Positions 21,950-32,971 of a stretch of 64,000 nucleotides of DNA are shown piece by piece; positions within the stretch are counted from its first letter, which is position 1, and each line of letters opens with the position of its first letter. The notes under the pieces were generated by a model. It searched no databases, had not been told where the DNA came from, and saw only the letters and a program-made list of their open reading frames with translations. This stretch comes from Acanthamoeba castellanii str. Neff (Eukaryota > Discosea > Longamoebia > Acanthamoebidae): contig NW_004457654.1 of assembly GCF_000313135.1 (NCBI RefSeq), positions 1,436,028 to 1,500,027 on the forward strand, read 5' to 3'. The translations under genes and the position numbers were made by a program.

Positions 21950-22226
21950 GGGGCCATCCCGAAGTTTTTTTAAATGGTGGCCGCGACGGAACGCAATTTG
22001 GTGTTTCCGAAATTTTTGGAGCGCGCTCGAAGGAAATAACCGGGCGGCGGGGCCGGAGTTTGAGAAAGTGGGTGTTTTTTCCCGGCACTGAACCGCCCAC
22101 CAAAAGGCACGTGAAGAATATGGGTGTATTATCCTGGCAAAATCCTCCTGTCGACGCAAATGATTTCCGAAACCCAAATTGCGTTCTGTTGCCACCACTG
22201 TCTTCGCGAAACTGCGGGATGGCCCC
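21950..22226. mobile_element. Foldback / MITE-like element with long inverted repeats
   Basis: The ends are GGGGCCATCCCG (21950-21961) and CGGGATGGCCCC (22215-22226). Inward, the arms remain similar for about 65-75 bp (left ...GAACGCAATTTGGTGTTTCC; right, reversed, ...GAACGCAATTTGGGTTTCGG). The centre is unpaired and contains no gene. The flanks do not show an unambiguous target duplication (TTC left, TTA right), so the superfamily cannot be assigned. The element remains CpG-rich while the SET-like gene next to it is CpG-poor. Confidence 0.6.
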
Positions 22227-22269
22227 TTAAGGCCTTGGGAAGATGAGACTCGTTTGGCCACAAGAGTTG

Positions 22270-22427
22270 TGTTGTGTAGTGTCAACTACACTTGCACACA
22301 ACTCTGGTATTCCGTTATATCTTTATTAGGTAGTTACCATATATGTGACATGTACACATTAGATAATAAATCAAAGAGGCTCTTCTGAGCTCTCTTATCT
22401 TTCCATCAACTGTGTGATACCTCAACA
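22270..22427 (+). repeat. 5' LTR of the copia element
   Basis: 158 bp, TG...CA. It differs from the 3' LTR at five sites, and at each the 3' LTR has CG where the 5' LTR has CA or TG. Confidence 0.95.
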
Positions 22428-22440
22428 GGTTATGGGCCCA
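22428..22440 (+). promoter_or_regulatory. Primer-binding site complementary to the anticodon arm of initiator tRNA-Met
   Basis: The 13 bases GGTTATGGGCCCA begin directly after the LTR. They are the exact complement of TGGGCCCATAACC, the anticodon stem-loop of eukaryotic initiator tRNA-Met (CAU anticodon inside). Most LTR elements use a tRNA 3' end. Priming from an internal tRNA cut is known for Drosophila copia and yeast Ty5. Confidence 0.85.
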
Positions 22441-22454
22441 CACTCAACTGGAAG

Positions 22455-25400
22455 ATGAACCCATTTGAAGCTCAATTGAAACTTCTCAACTCTAAACTGG
22501 TACTCAAATCCACAAGTGGTTATGTGACATGGCGTGATGATTTGTCTGTGACTCTACAGTCTTGAGGACTGTTCGAGTACGCCTTTGGGTCCATGGAGGA
22601 ACTGAAGGGGAGGAAGGATGAGAGTGAAGTGAGTTTGGAACTTTGAAAGGACGATTTCAGACAGAAGGTGCAACAGACCATGGGCTACATCTGCATCTGT
22701 CTGGATTGGCCATTCTGAGCCATGATTAAGGGGCTTGAGACCAACCTGTGGAAGATGATGGCTACCCTTGATGTGAATCTTGTGCTGAAGGCTAATGTGA
22801 GCAAGTTGACACTGTTGACACAGCTCATCAACATCAAGTGCAAGACTGGAGAAGTGCTTGACTCCTACTTTGGCTGGATTGTCAACATCAACATGGAACT
22901 TGTCAACAATGACTTGGCGCTCCCTGAAGTGTTCATCCTTATGGTGATCCTGAATGGGCTGCTGGTTGAGTACGATACCGTGTGGCCAGTAATTGAGGCG
23001 CAGACCAAGATCAACCTGCATGATGTGATGAGTTGACTCCACAACTGTGAGGCAAACTTGAACACATGTTCTGAACAGAATGAGGCTGCCAACACCATGT
23101 GGTGTGACAAGCCTGATTGTGCGCATGGCAAGTGTGGTGGCGAAGGTTGTGGCCTGTTGAAGCAGGACAAGGGTGGCGAGCGCCATGGCCATGGTTGGAA
23201 GTCAAGCAAGGGCCCCAAGCAGGGGCCACAGGAGGGTGATGAGACCACCTGCCACTACTGCCACAAGCCTGGCCACTGGAGGAACAAGTGTCTGAAGCTC
23301 AATTGGGGTGACGGTGGTGATGGTGGCGGCGGCGGTGGTGACAGCCACAAAGTGAATGCCGCTCAGGCGCAGCATGAGAGTGATGAGGATGAGGAAATCA
23401 TCCTGTCCATCGCCAACCAGGTAAATGCTGTGGCTGATGAGACTGACCAGTGGTATCTGGATTCAGGTGCAACCTGCCATGTCACCTGTCGTTGTGAACT
23501 GCTCCACAACTACCAGCCCAGCCGCAGCACCATCAACTTGGTGCTGGGCAATGACTTCAAGTGCTGTGTCAAGGGGACAGGCACCATCCACGCCACCATT
23601 GTTGTAGACAGTACAATGAAGACCATTGTGCTCATGGATGTGTACTACGCCCCTGAGCTGGCGAAAAATCTGGTCTCTATGGCGCAAATCGCCAAGTTGG
23701 GTTGCACCATCCTCATTGAAGCCGCAGGGTGCCATGTGGTGGATGGGCGTGGACGCGCAGTCCTTCAAGGGACAGCCCAAGGCAATATGCTGGTGCTGCC
23801 ACTCAACCCATTACTCCCAGAGCAGGCATATGCCACATGCATTGACCTCTCACTCAACACACTACACTGGCGTTTTGGGCATGCATGCAAGCGTCGCCTG
23901 CGCACAATGCTCAAGGCGAAGGGCATCATGCCCACCACCAAGTCACTCTCGCCATGCACCATTTGCATCAAGAACAAGACGACACACAAGCCCATTCATA
24001 AGGGGCCAGCAGCAAGGAGCACTACACCAATGGAGCAGCTCCACACTGACGTGTGCAGGCCATTTCCCATCACCACCAAGACCAGCAAGCACTACTTCAT
24101 CTCAATAATCAACAACACCACTCATTTCACCGTCATCATCACCATACACAAGAAGTCCAACATCAAAGCCATGCTGCACAGCCATCTGGCTGCAACACCT
24201 GCAGACCTCAAGTGTCAACACCTCCACAGTGATCAGGGTGGCAAGTACACCAGTGAGCAAGTGCAGGAGCTTCTGTGCACCACCAGCATCATCCACAAGG
24301 CCACATCATCACACACTCCTGAACACAATGGCATCGCCAAACAGTTTAACAGGACCATTGTTGAAATGGTCCAGTGCATGTTGCACAACAGTGGTCTTGC
24401 CCAGTGCTACTGGGGCGAGGCACTGCACACCACCACTGCCATCTACAATCACTTGCCCACCAACGCCAACAACGGCGCATCACCACTGGATCAGTGGGAC
24501 GCCAACCATGCAGGGGCACTCAAAGACATGCACCAGTTCAGGGCCAAGGTGGAGGTGCTGGTACTGCCCAGCAAGCGGACCAAGCTATCTGTGCACACAC
24601 ACACTGGAGTTTACCTCAGGCCAGCGGACAGTGGGACCAGCAACCATCAGGTGCTGGTGCAAGGGCACATCCTCATGACATGCAAGGTTGTCTTCCCCTA
24701 CAACACACATGACATGCTCATGGGCGATGACATGTCCATCGCAGTGGCGCCTGCCATTGTGAACCCACTGGCCAAGGAGGCCAATGTGGGCTCTGCTCTG
24801 CAGTGGGCCTCCATTGACCAGTCCACCACACTGGCGCCATCTGTGCTGGGCGCCAGTGGATCTGCTGAGACTTCACCCCCACACTCACCAAGTCAGGTGG
24901 AGCTGTCCATCATTGAATGGACGCCGCAGGGCGAGTTGCCCATGCAGGTCAAGCCACCAGACCCCCTCACACCGCCTGACATGCCAGTGATGGATGATGA
25001 CCCCACTCTCAAGGAGAGTGAGGAGGAGGAGCATGCTGCTCCACCCAGCCTGGAGGCCAATGACATTGTTGTAGCGGTCAAGAAGAAGTGGCCCATGCCA
25101 AAGAAGCCACCAGCCCACAAGCGCAAGAAGAACACCAAGTTCTACAATGATGATTTCTGTGCATTCACTGCTGAGGTGTTGCAGGCGCTTGATGTCAGTG
25201 ACAGCGCCTGCACTCCCAACAGCTACAACGAAGCTGTTGCCTTGCCTGAGGCCGCCGAGTGGATCAAGGCCATGAAGGCCAAGTATGGCACACTTGACTG
25301 CAATGGCATGTTTGAACTAGCTCTGCTGCCTGTGGGGCTGTGAGCCATTGGGTTGAGATGGCTATTCAAAATCAAGTGCAAGGCCAGTGGCGTCATTGAT

Positions 25401-26807
25401 TGTCTCAAGGTGAGATGAGTTGGGAAGGGCTACACTCAGTGACTGGGCATTGACTATGATGAGATGTTCTTGCTGGTTGTCATGATGGAGCATCTTCAAC
25501 AGTTGCTCACCCTCGCCGTGATCCTCAATCTTGAGGTCCACCAGATGGATGTTGAGAACACCTTCCTCAATGCTACTCTCTCTGTCCACATCTATGTTGA
25601 GCAGCCGCAAGGATTCATTGACCTGGAGTGGCTGGACCATGTCTGCCTGCTGCACAAGAGTCTATATGGACTCCATCAAGCGCCACTCAAGTGGAACAGG
25701 ATGATGGACCGCCATCTGCGCAGCCACCACTTCCTTCCCACTCACACCAACCCCTGCATCTACATGTTGCAGGAGTCAAGCGCCCTCGTCATCATCACTG
25801 TCTACATTGACAACTGTGTGATAGTCACCCCTCTCAAGCACATCGAGCGCGCCAAGATGGTGCTGCACGACAGCTTCAGGATGAAGGACCTGGGCCAAGC
25901 CAGGTCCATCCTGGGCATGGAGGTCATGCGTGACCGCGAGGAGGGCGCCCTCTACCTGCGTCAGGCCGGCAAGATCATGGAGATTCTCCATGACTTTGGC
26001 ATGGCTGACGCAAAATCCATCGGCACGCCCATGGACCCTGGCCTCATCCTCCACAAGCTCAAGGTCACGGCACCGGGGCACCTCGGAAAACCATACCGGT
26101 CGGTAGTGGGGCGGCTGAGCTATCTGTCTCAGGCCACACGTCCGGATATCGCGTTCGCCGTCAACGTGCTGAGCCGTCACGTCAACGGCTACGACCAGTC
26201 CCATTGGGGCGCCGTCAAGCACCTTCTTCAGTACCTGCGCGCCACCAAGGACCTCACAATCAAGTACACCACCAGTGGGTCTCATTCCCAGTCTGGCGGC
26301 CTGCTACCGGTAGGCTACGCGGACGCAGACTGGGGCAGGGACGTCAAGACACGGCGCTCCATGTCAGGCATTTTGTTCACACTTGGTGGCAGTCCCATTC
26401 AATGGGGCGCGCGCACTCAGAAGTGCGTAGCCACCTCCACGATGGAGGCAGAGCTGAACGCCATCGCCGAGACAATCAAGGAGGCAGCTCACCTCAACAG
26501 GATCACGCGAGAGCTTTTCCCACACATCGATGCCACACTACAACTGTACTGCAACAATCAGTCCGCCATCGTCATCGCCAAGTCGAAGCCCGGCGAACAC
26601 ACACAGCGCACCAAGCACTACGCCCTCAAGCTCGCGTTTCTACACGAAAGTGTGAGTAAGCTGAACGTCGACTTCAAGTACCTCCCCACAGAGGTCATGC
26701 CCGCTGACGTGTTCACCAAGGCGCTGGGGCGCGCACGCGTAGTCGAGCTACGCTCTCTCATCAACCTCGTCGAACCGAAGATCGAGAGCAAGGGGCGTGT
26801 TGTGTAG
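22455..26807 (+). pseudogene. gag-pol: copia-type gag-pol polyprotein frame, inactivated by TGA codons
   Basis: One frame of about 1,450 codons starts at ATG 22455, 14 nt after the primer-binding site, and ends TAG 26805-26807, just inside the 3' LTR. Domains in order are: Gag with a CCHC knuckle (CHYCHKPGHWRNKC, 23250-23291); aspartic protease (WYLDSGATCHV, about 23451-23483); integrase with an H-H-C-C zinc region and D,D positions (HTDVCRP; SDQGGKYTSEQ); reverse transcriptase; RNase H (VGYADADWG; TMEAELNAIAE). Seven in-frame stops (22563, 22644, 22716, 23034, 25341, 25416, 25440) are all TGA. The usual integrase Glu is Lys (codon 24339-24341) and the second Asp of the reverse-transcriptase YxDD motif is Asn (codon 25812-25814). 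Both changes fit a CpG-to-CpA step. RNase H, in the CpG-rich part, looks intact. This copy cannot move by itself. Confidence 0.95.
26784..26797 (+). promoter_or_regulatory. Purine-rich stretch before the 3' LTR (plus-strand primer candidate)
   Basis: GAGAGCAAGGGGCG ends exactly at the first base of the 3' LTR, where the polypurine tract of an LTR element should be. It lies inside the pol coding frame. Confidence 0.6.
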
Positions 26808-26955
26808 TGTCAACTACACTTGCACACGACTCCGGTATTCCGTTATATCTTTATTAGGTAGTTACCATATATGTGACACGTACACGTTAGATAATAAATC
26901 AAAGAGGCTCTTCTGAGCTCTCTTATCTTTCCATCAACTGCGTGATACCTCAACA
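26798..26955 (+). repeat. 3' LTR of the copia element
   Basis: 158 bp with CG kept at all five sites that differ from the 5' LTR. The pol stop codon lies 8-10 bases inside it. Confidence 0.95.
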
Positions 26956-26960
26956 AGTTG

Positions 26961-27690
26961 CACGGCCCACCTGTACCCTGCAGGAGAAGTCAGGCGGCAG
27001 CCTTTGGGTTGGTGAGCGCCCGTCTAACTCTGCTAAAAGATGGCGCGTACCAGCCTCTGGGCCAGGGATGGGTTTGGGCGACCAATTTCTTCTAGACTGT
27101 GCAGAACGAAACCAGTCCAAATAAGTTGGATTGATGGAAAATTGGGCTTGCCCAAGTCAACACGTCGCACCAAGTATGCAGCGCACGGGTGCTGTATGCG
27201 GCGTAGAGCACGCGCCGCCAAGTAGGCGACGTCGAGCTCACTGTGCACAGGCGCGAGCCCAACTCGCTGCAAATTGGGTCACACTGGGTCGCCTTGCTGA
27301 CTCGCCAGCCGACGCAAACTCGACTCGCCTTGCCATTCAACACGAAACCCGGCTCACCAAACTGGTTTCCTCCCAACACAAATTTACCAGCACCAAGCAT
27401 GTCGTGCCAAGTACGCAGCATTAGGCATGTCGCGCCAAGCATGTCACAGCAAGCGTGAGGCCGCGTTGGGCGTGGCGCGTCGACGACCGCAGACTGCTAC
27501 CCACCACCTGGCTCTTTGCACAAAGTTAGCCATGGCCCATGGACGAGTGGGTAAGTGAATGCTGGCGATGAGTAGGTGTTTACTTAAGCTGAAATGCGCT
27601 CGCTGCCAACTACGGCGCGCTGGTGGTGGTTGAACCAATTCGGGCACGAGTACCACCTGCTTTGGCCGGACCCGCGTGTACACCGAGAGT
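26961..27690. repeat. CpG-containing composite repeat
   Basis: Blocks such as CGTCGCACCAAGTATGCAGC, GACGCAAACTCGACTCGCCT and GCATGTCGCGCCAAGCATGT belong to the same dispersed family as 6.6-7.4, 31.8-32.1, 38.4-39.5 and 55.3-55.8 kb. No gene was seen. Confidence 0.5.
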
Positions 27691-27698
27691 GGACTGGT

Positions 27699-30665
27699 TT
27701 ATTGGGGCGCGGCGATGCGGCTGTAGAGGGGAAGGAGGAGGTGCTGATACAAGTACGACGCCCGGCCCATAGAATCGGCAGTGTGGGTCATAAGGTCCAC
27801 CTTGGTGAGAAATGGGAACAGGTCACTGTGGCACCAGTTGAGTAGTGCATTAACTACTTTCAGCTGGTCCACCTGGCTGCTTCCCGACTTTGCTTCTGTC
27901 GATGATCCGTCGTCGCCTTGGCGCTCAACGGTGCGCTGCAGTTGTATCCTCTTCCTCTGGAGGTTCTTCTCCACAAGAGCAGTCATATTGGCGCCGCTTG
28001 CTGACGCCAGAGTCGTGTAGGGCACTTCGGCGAGCTTGAAGATGAACGGCGTCGGCAGCCTGTGCCACGCCAGGTTGAGCCGTTCGTCCGTCGTCCGCTT
28101 CTCTTTGTTGCAAGTCTGGGGCGGTTGCTCGCCGTTGGACAGGTGCTTGTCGGTCAGGGTGCGTATTCTCGCCCACTCCTGCTGCTCCTGGTCGAGCCAC
28201 GTCCGGTCCTCGTCCTCAACACGCCGCTTCTTCTCGTCCCGCTGCGGGTGTCCGGCTTCCGGGACGTCGCGTGCTTCATCAGGGATGCGATCGTGGGGTT
28301 CGCGCTCGGCTCGTGGTGGTAGTTCTTGCCCTGGCTTGTCCTCCCGTCGGCTCCGTTTGTCACGGTTGGCTCCCTGGTGGTGGTTGTGATGGGCTTGCCG
28401 AGCGTACGACGAGTGGGTAATGTGGTCCGTCCTTTCTCTCGAACGCTTCCTGCCGCGAGCTGTGTACGATGTCGTTCCCATGTGCTTGTTATGTCCGTGC
28501 TGGGAATAGTTGCGCGTCGAACTCGATCGCCAGTCCCGTCGCGGTGCGCGGTGAGTGTGTTGGCGAGTATGGTGACACTCAGCATCTGAACGGCAGCGCG
28601 TGTCTTCAGACCAATAGGACTGGTTGTCGTGATAGGACCGCCCCCTACCTTGTCGCACATAGTTGCGCTGATTCTCTTGGCTACAAGCCCAGGGATGGCG
28701 CTCCGTTGGCCTCTCTGTAAGAATGAAGACATTGGTCTGTCAGAACCTGGCAGGTGCGTTTCAGGGAAGCTTATGGGCGAACAATACCCTCTCGCGCATG
28801 GACAGTTGGGAAGGCCGACCAACTGGGCGGGTCCTCCAGTGCAGGCTGGTATGGTTCTTGTTGCGGAAACGTGGAGCTCAAATTCTGAAGATGAGGCGGC
28901 TCGTACGCCGGCGAATCCGAATGAAGCTCTTCACCAGCATGAATCTCCCCACCCTGCCCATTTTTAAACAAACTACACTTGATAAGGCGATGCGGCCTGG
29001 AGTCCCAAAGGAAAAATTGCGGTGTAAAGGGGGCGTACCAAACGAGAGGAAGAAGTGGTTCCTGGTCTCTCCGGCTCTGCCACCTGATCGCGTTCGTAGA
29101 GATTATCCTGCTGGTCGGCGCCGGTGGCGGTGGAATGATCATCTGACTCCCCAGCGCTTCTCTTCCAGTGTGGGTCCGTAAGATCTGCATCGTCGTCAAT
29201 GTCGCCCAAGAGTTCTTCGACGTCCATCCAGCATGTTCTCTCCGCTTGCTCGGAGCTCGGTGCGTCGTTGCAATCGTTATCGACTGTTGAGTAGGATCGG
29301 CCGCTCGTTGTGTCGTCGGGGGAAGAGCACTGAGAAGCGGGAGACGGGAGGACGATATTTTCCGGCCGCGGGCGCACTGGGGCAATGTGGGGCACAATGA
29401 ACTCTTCACCAGCGTCGTCGTCCTCCTCCTGAAAAGAGGACGCGGTGGGCAAAAACCTTTACCCCAGTCACTACAGAGGGACCGGAGGTCCGTACCTCCT
29501 GGCTGTCAGGCACGAGGAGTTCATACTCGCCAGTACCGGAAGCGACATGGTCCGTTGGCGTGAACCCCACGAGCCGCACGTAGGCTGACTTGACGAGGCC
29601 CAGCAGGTCGTCGATCGTGTCGACATGGCCCCCGCCGTGGCGTCCGCGGGCGGTGGTGACAGAATGGAGATAGTGCGCTACCTTGTCAGCCACGTGGTCC
29701 CGCCACCCTACCAACGAGTAGTCATCATGTGACATGTCGAGGTCGGCCTCGGTGGAGCTGGCATCGTCCTCATTTACGCCCACAAACGCGGTAGCATGTC
29801 CCGCGTGCGAGACGCTTGGCCCAGGGGTGGAACACAGCAATGGTGAGGCCTTAGCTTCGTCATTCTTCGTTTTCTTCTTGCGCTTGCTCTCGTCGACGTT
29901 GAGCTTGTAGCCCTTGAACGTAACCAGCCCAAGGCCCTGTTCCGCAGCACAGGCTTCAATTCACTTTCAAGGATGATCCGAAAGAATAAAAAAAAAGAAT
30001 GAAAAGAAAATATGTACGAGGGTGTCCCTGGTCCAGGGCCAAGGGTTGGCGCAGGGCTTCTTCCGCTGCAGCAGGCCTGGGTCCAGCAGAGCCTGGCAGG
30101 CCCAGCAACAGCGCTGCCTCTTCTCCTGGGCCGTCCACAGCGGGTGGTACGCGCACTTGGCATGGCGCGGGCTCCTTGGTTTGGGCACGACCGGAGAAGG
30201 AGGGAGCTCATGGCCAGCTGGAGATATGGAGAGATGGAGGTGCCTCCATCTTCCAAACGTAGACAGCACAAAAAGGCGCAATGTGGGTTGTCTGGTGATA
30301 GGTCGTGCACAAAACTAAATTTAGCGCAAGGCAACGCCGATCGGATCTTTGTGCGTCTACGGCACCAAGCAAACAAGCTTTATGTGCGAGCTTAACATGT
30401 TGGCATGGTCCTGAACGGGTGCCATAGCTTGAATTAGTTCCTGGACTCTTTGTACAGCGCCCAACAGCTCTTGCGTGTCTGCTATGGGGTTCGATACGTC
30501 AGCGGGCGCTCCAGTAAGTTGCTCGTGGGAGCACTCCTGCACTGCGTGAAGAATAGCGTCGATTTCGTCACATCTGTCGTCGTGTATGGGGTCCATCGTG
30601 TCGGCGTGGTTCGGTGCGTTTGGTTGCTTGCTGGCAAAATGGTGGTTGTTACAAAATCGCCCCAC
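27699..30665 (-). CDS. Unrecognised multi-exon gene: acidic N-terminal half, Arg/Ser/His-rich middle, helical C-terminus
   Basis: The minus strand carries four protein-like blocks. 30665 to about 30390 contains MDPIHDDRCDEIDAILHAVQ, helical. About 30210-30020 reads HELPPSPVVPKPRSPRHAKC with a Cys pair (CCWAC). About 29930-28973 is acidic, with LVTFKGYKLNVDESKRKKKT, SLVGWRDHVADKVAHYL and VEELLGDIDDDADL. 28658-27699 is rich in Arg, His, Ser and Asp in the manner of RNA-processing proteins (RSRREDKPGQELPPRAERE), then LNLAWHRLPTPFIFKLAEVP, and ends LNWCHSDLFPFLTKVDLMTH and LYQHLLLPLYSRIAAPQ. CpG content is normal and the blocks lack scattered stops, so a real gene is likely. I did not resolve all splice junctions; two genes in tandem cannot be excluded. 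The RS-like part suggests a nuclear protein; function unknown. Confidence 0.45.
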
Positions 30666-30899
30666 CTTCTCGACTGGACTTACTATACTTTAGTCATCAG
30701 CAGTACGTTCGCCGTTGATGGGAAAGGAGAGGATGTGACCGTGGCTGGGCTACGTGTGTGTATGCGTTTGCGCGATAATAATTATATTATAAAGCATGCC
30801 ATCCTCGTCACATCCGCGGATGTGAGCAGCATGTACCGGAAGCAGTAAAGTTTGCGCACGTCGAGTACGCGGTGTCAAGATTGTGCGCGTCGAGTAAAT

Positions 30900-32130
30900 G
30901 GTGTCAAGCCTGCACGTTTGCGCAGAGTACGTGGTGTTGGGTATGCCACGCCGTGTAGTTGTGTTGGCAGCAGTCTAAACTCAGCATAGGTGCCGATACT
31001 GGTAGGTGGCGCGAGCTTATGGGCGCACGCGAATACCAGCCGGGCACTGCAAACCGGGGCGAGGCAGGGACGCGGGTTGGCACCAAAAAGCTGACTGACT
31101 GCTGACTGACCGCTGACCCGCTACGCGAGCTAAAAATAAAATAGCGGGCGGTACTACGCGGCGTAACCCTTCTTTGTGTTAATAGATGGTCCAATCCGGT
31201 GCATGAGTGAGCAACGTGGGGTTCGAGCGCGTGTGATTCGGATGACATTTCAATTACGGTGGTGACATGGCACGGTGTCAGATAAAAATAGGTACTAGGT
31301 ATACGAGACGACGGCGAGATGTGCGCGTGCGGGCGTGTCGTGTCGTGTCGTTGGTCGTGTCGTGTCCAAAGTTGCGGTCGGGGGGGGGTCGCCCGCGGGC
31401 GAGCGCTGTGGGTGGTTGGCGGGTGGTGGTCGAGTTGTGTTTCGTGTTTTGTGTTTTTGATCGAGCGGGTCCTCCCCTGCGCACTCTGTCCTCCGCGTGT
31501 CGAGTGTCTCCTTGCACTTGCATGTCAGTATCGGAAGCAAGTTGGGCCGCCAACCAAACTCGCGAGACGCGGTTGCGCAACTTGGCTAGCCGGGCCGATG
31601 CCAACGCCCCCCCCCTCAATCCCCTGTTGGGAGCACGCAGAGAAATGTGGAAAAAACATGGCGGGAAAATGGTCCAAAAATAGCTGATTATAGGGTGCAG
31701 TCCGCGTCGTGGGCATGGGCGTTGGTTCGGGCAGGGGTGGCGCGCTTCGTGGGCGTAAACGTTGACGGGGGCAGGATGGGGCGTGGTTTGATGGGGCGAC
31801 CAACTGGTTCTCGAAACTCAGCGATGCAACAGCGAACACGCTGCGCCGAGTATGCCGCGCCGAGTAGGCCGCGTCGAGTATACCGCGGCGAATACGCCAG
31901 GCCAAGTATGCTGAACTGGATAGACCGTGTCAAGTAGGCCGCGTCGAGTATGCCGCGTCGAGTATGCCACGTCAAGTAGGCCGCGGCAAGTATGCCGCGG
32001 TGAGTGTGGCGCGTCGAGTACCGCGGTGGAGGTGATGGGCTGGCGGCAGGCTGAAGTTTGTTTGCGTTGGAAACCTGGTGGGCCAGCATAAACTCGACTT
32101 GGTTGACCATCAGACACAAACTTGGTCGGC
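30900..32130. repeat. CpG-rich repeat region with GCCGCGTCGAGTA array
   Basis: 31.84-32.03 kb is a loose tandem array of 14-15-bp units of the form GCCGCGTCGAGTAT. It is followed by the block AAACTCGACTTGG...ACACAAACTTGG (32085-32150) seen in the other copies of the composite repeat. 30.9-31.6 kb is CpG-rich with no recognisable gene. Confidence 0.55.
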
Positions 32131-32232
32131 CACAAACACAAACTTCCGGGGACTTTAGTCGGCACCGGCGGGAATCGAACGCTCATCAATAATAAAAACA
32201 GAAACAGTCGGATAAAACCAGCCATTCTGACC

Positions 32233-32291
32233 CGAACCCGAACGCGAGCGCGAGTACCAGTCGGTCGCGCTCGCGCTCGCATTCGGGTTCG
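32233..32291. repeat. Near-perfect inverted repeat (hairpin), 22-bp arms
   Basis: The left arm 32233-32254 starts CGAACCCGAACGCGAGCG. The right arm 32270-32291 is its reverse complement with one mismatch (GCATTC against GCGTTC). The loop is 15 nt. It is not followed by a T-run, and its role is unknown. Just left of it (32160-32180) the minus strand has GTTCGATTCCCGCC, a B-box-like sequence, but no tRNA fold can be made. Confidence 0.6.
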
Positions 32292-32971
32292 CACTCGCTC
32301 CGCAGGCAGAGCACGTCCCTTAGTCGTCACCTTTTACCCGGCCGCATGGGGGGAAAACAAAATAAAACCTTTTTCTCTTCTCAATTCCTGCGTTCGCGGT
32401 GCCAGGTCGCGTTCGCAGTCGCAGTCGCATTCGCTAGAAGGAAATACAGTTTGGAGCAGCTGCGGCGAGGAAGCCACGCCGGAGGGTTTTTCGTGGCCAA
32501 GTCGCCATCCATTTGGTAAAATAAACACCAAACACATGTGAGTGACGCTTTCTTGATTCATGGAGAACCCCCTCGGCACACGCCAGCAAGCGGACCCCTG
32601 TTCGTTTGTGCAAGGGTGCAGACCAGGGTACGAGGCTGGCCCAACACTACACATGTTTGCATTTGCAATAAGTCTACCAGAATGGAGTGGCCACTATGCA
32701 GCTATAGTATGAACTGGTGGAGTGTTGAATCAGCTAGTGCACTCGCATTGGCCAACACCCCTCCTCCTTAATTTTGGTGCTTTGCTGAGAGTAGATCACT
32801 GTGTGCCCAACAGAAAGGCGCTGTCCCACAACTGTGAAGTACACATACCGATCAGCAGCATCTGAGAGGATGAGGAACCAGTCTGCCAAGCCCTTGGTGT
32901 GGCACCTGTGGAGCCCGGCAGAGCTTGATTCGCCCTCCCTCCCCAGGCCGCATCATGTTGCCAGGTCGGTC

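Larger units (their letters stand above)
22265..26960 (+). mobile_element. Complete Ty1/copia-type LTR retrotransposon with 5-bp target duplication
   Basis: Two 158-bp LTRs (22270-22427 and 26798-26955) start TGTTGTGTAGTG and end CCTCAACA. They are flanked by the direct repeat AGTTG (22265-22269 and 26956-26960), which marks the insertion as complete and undisrupted. Between them lie a primer-binding site and one long gag-pol frame with the copia domain order (integrase before reverse transcriptase). The 5' three quarters are CpG-depleted and carry in-frame TGA codons, while the last kilobase and 3' LTR are CpG-rich and open. Confidence 0.97.

Noticed and set aside
32160..32200. Possible tRNA gene on the minus strand
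   Set aside because: Only a B-box-like GTTCGATTCCC is present; T-stem pairs do not form and no D-arm or anticodon arm was found.
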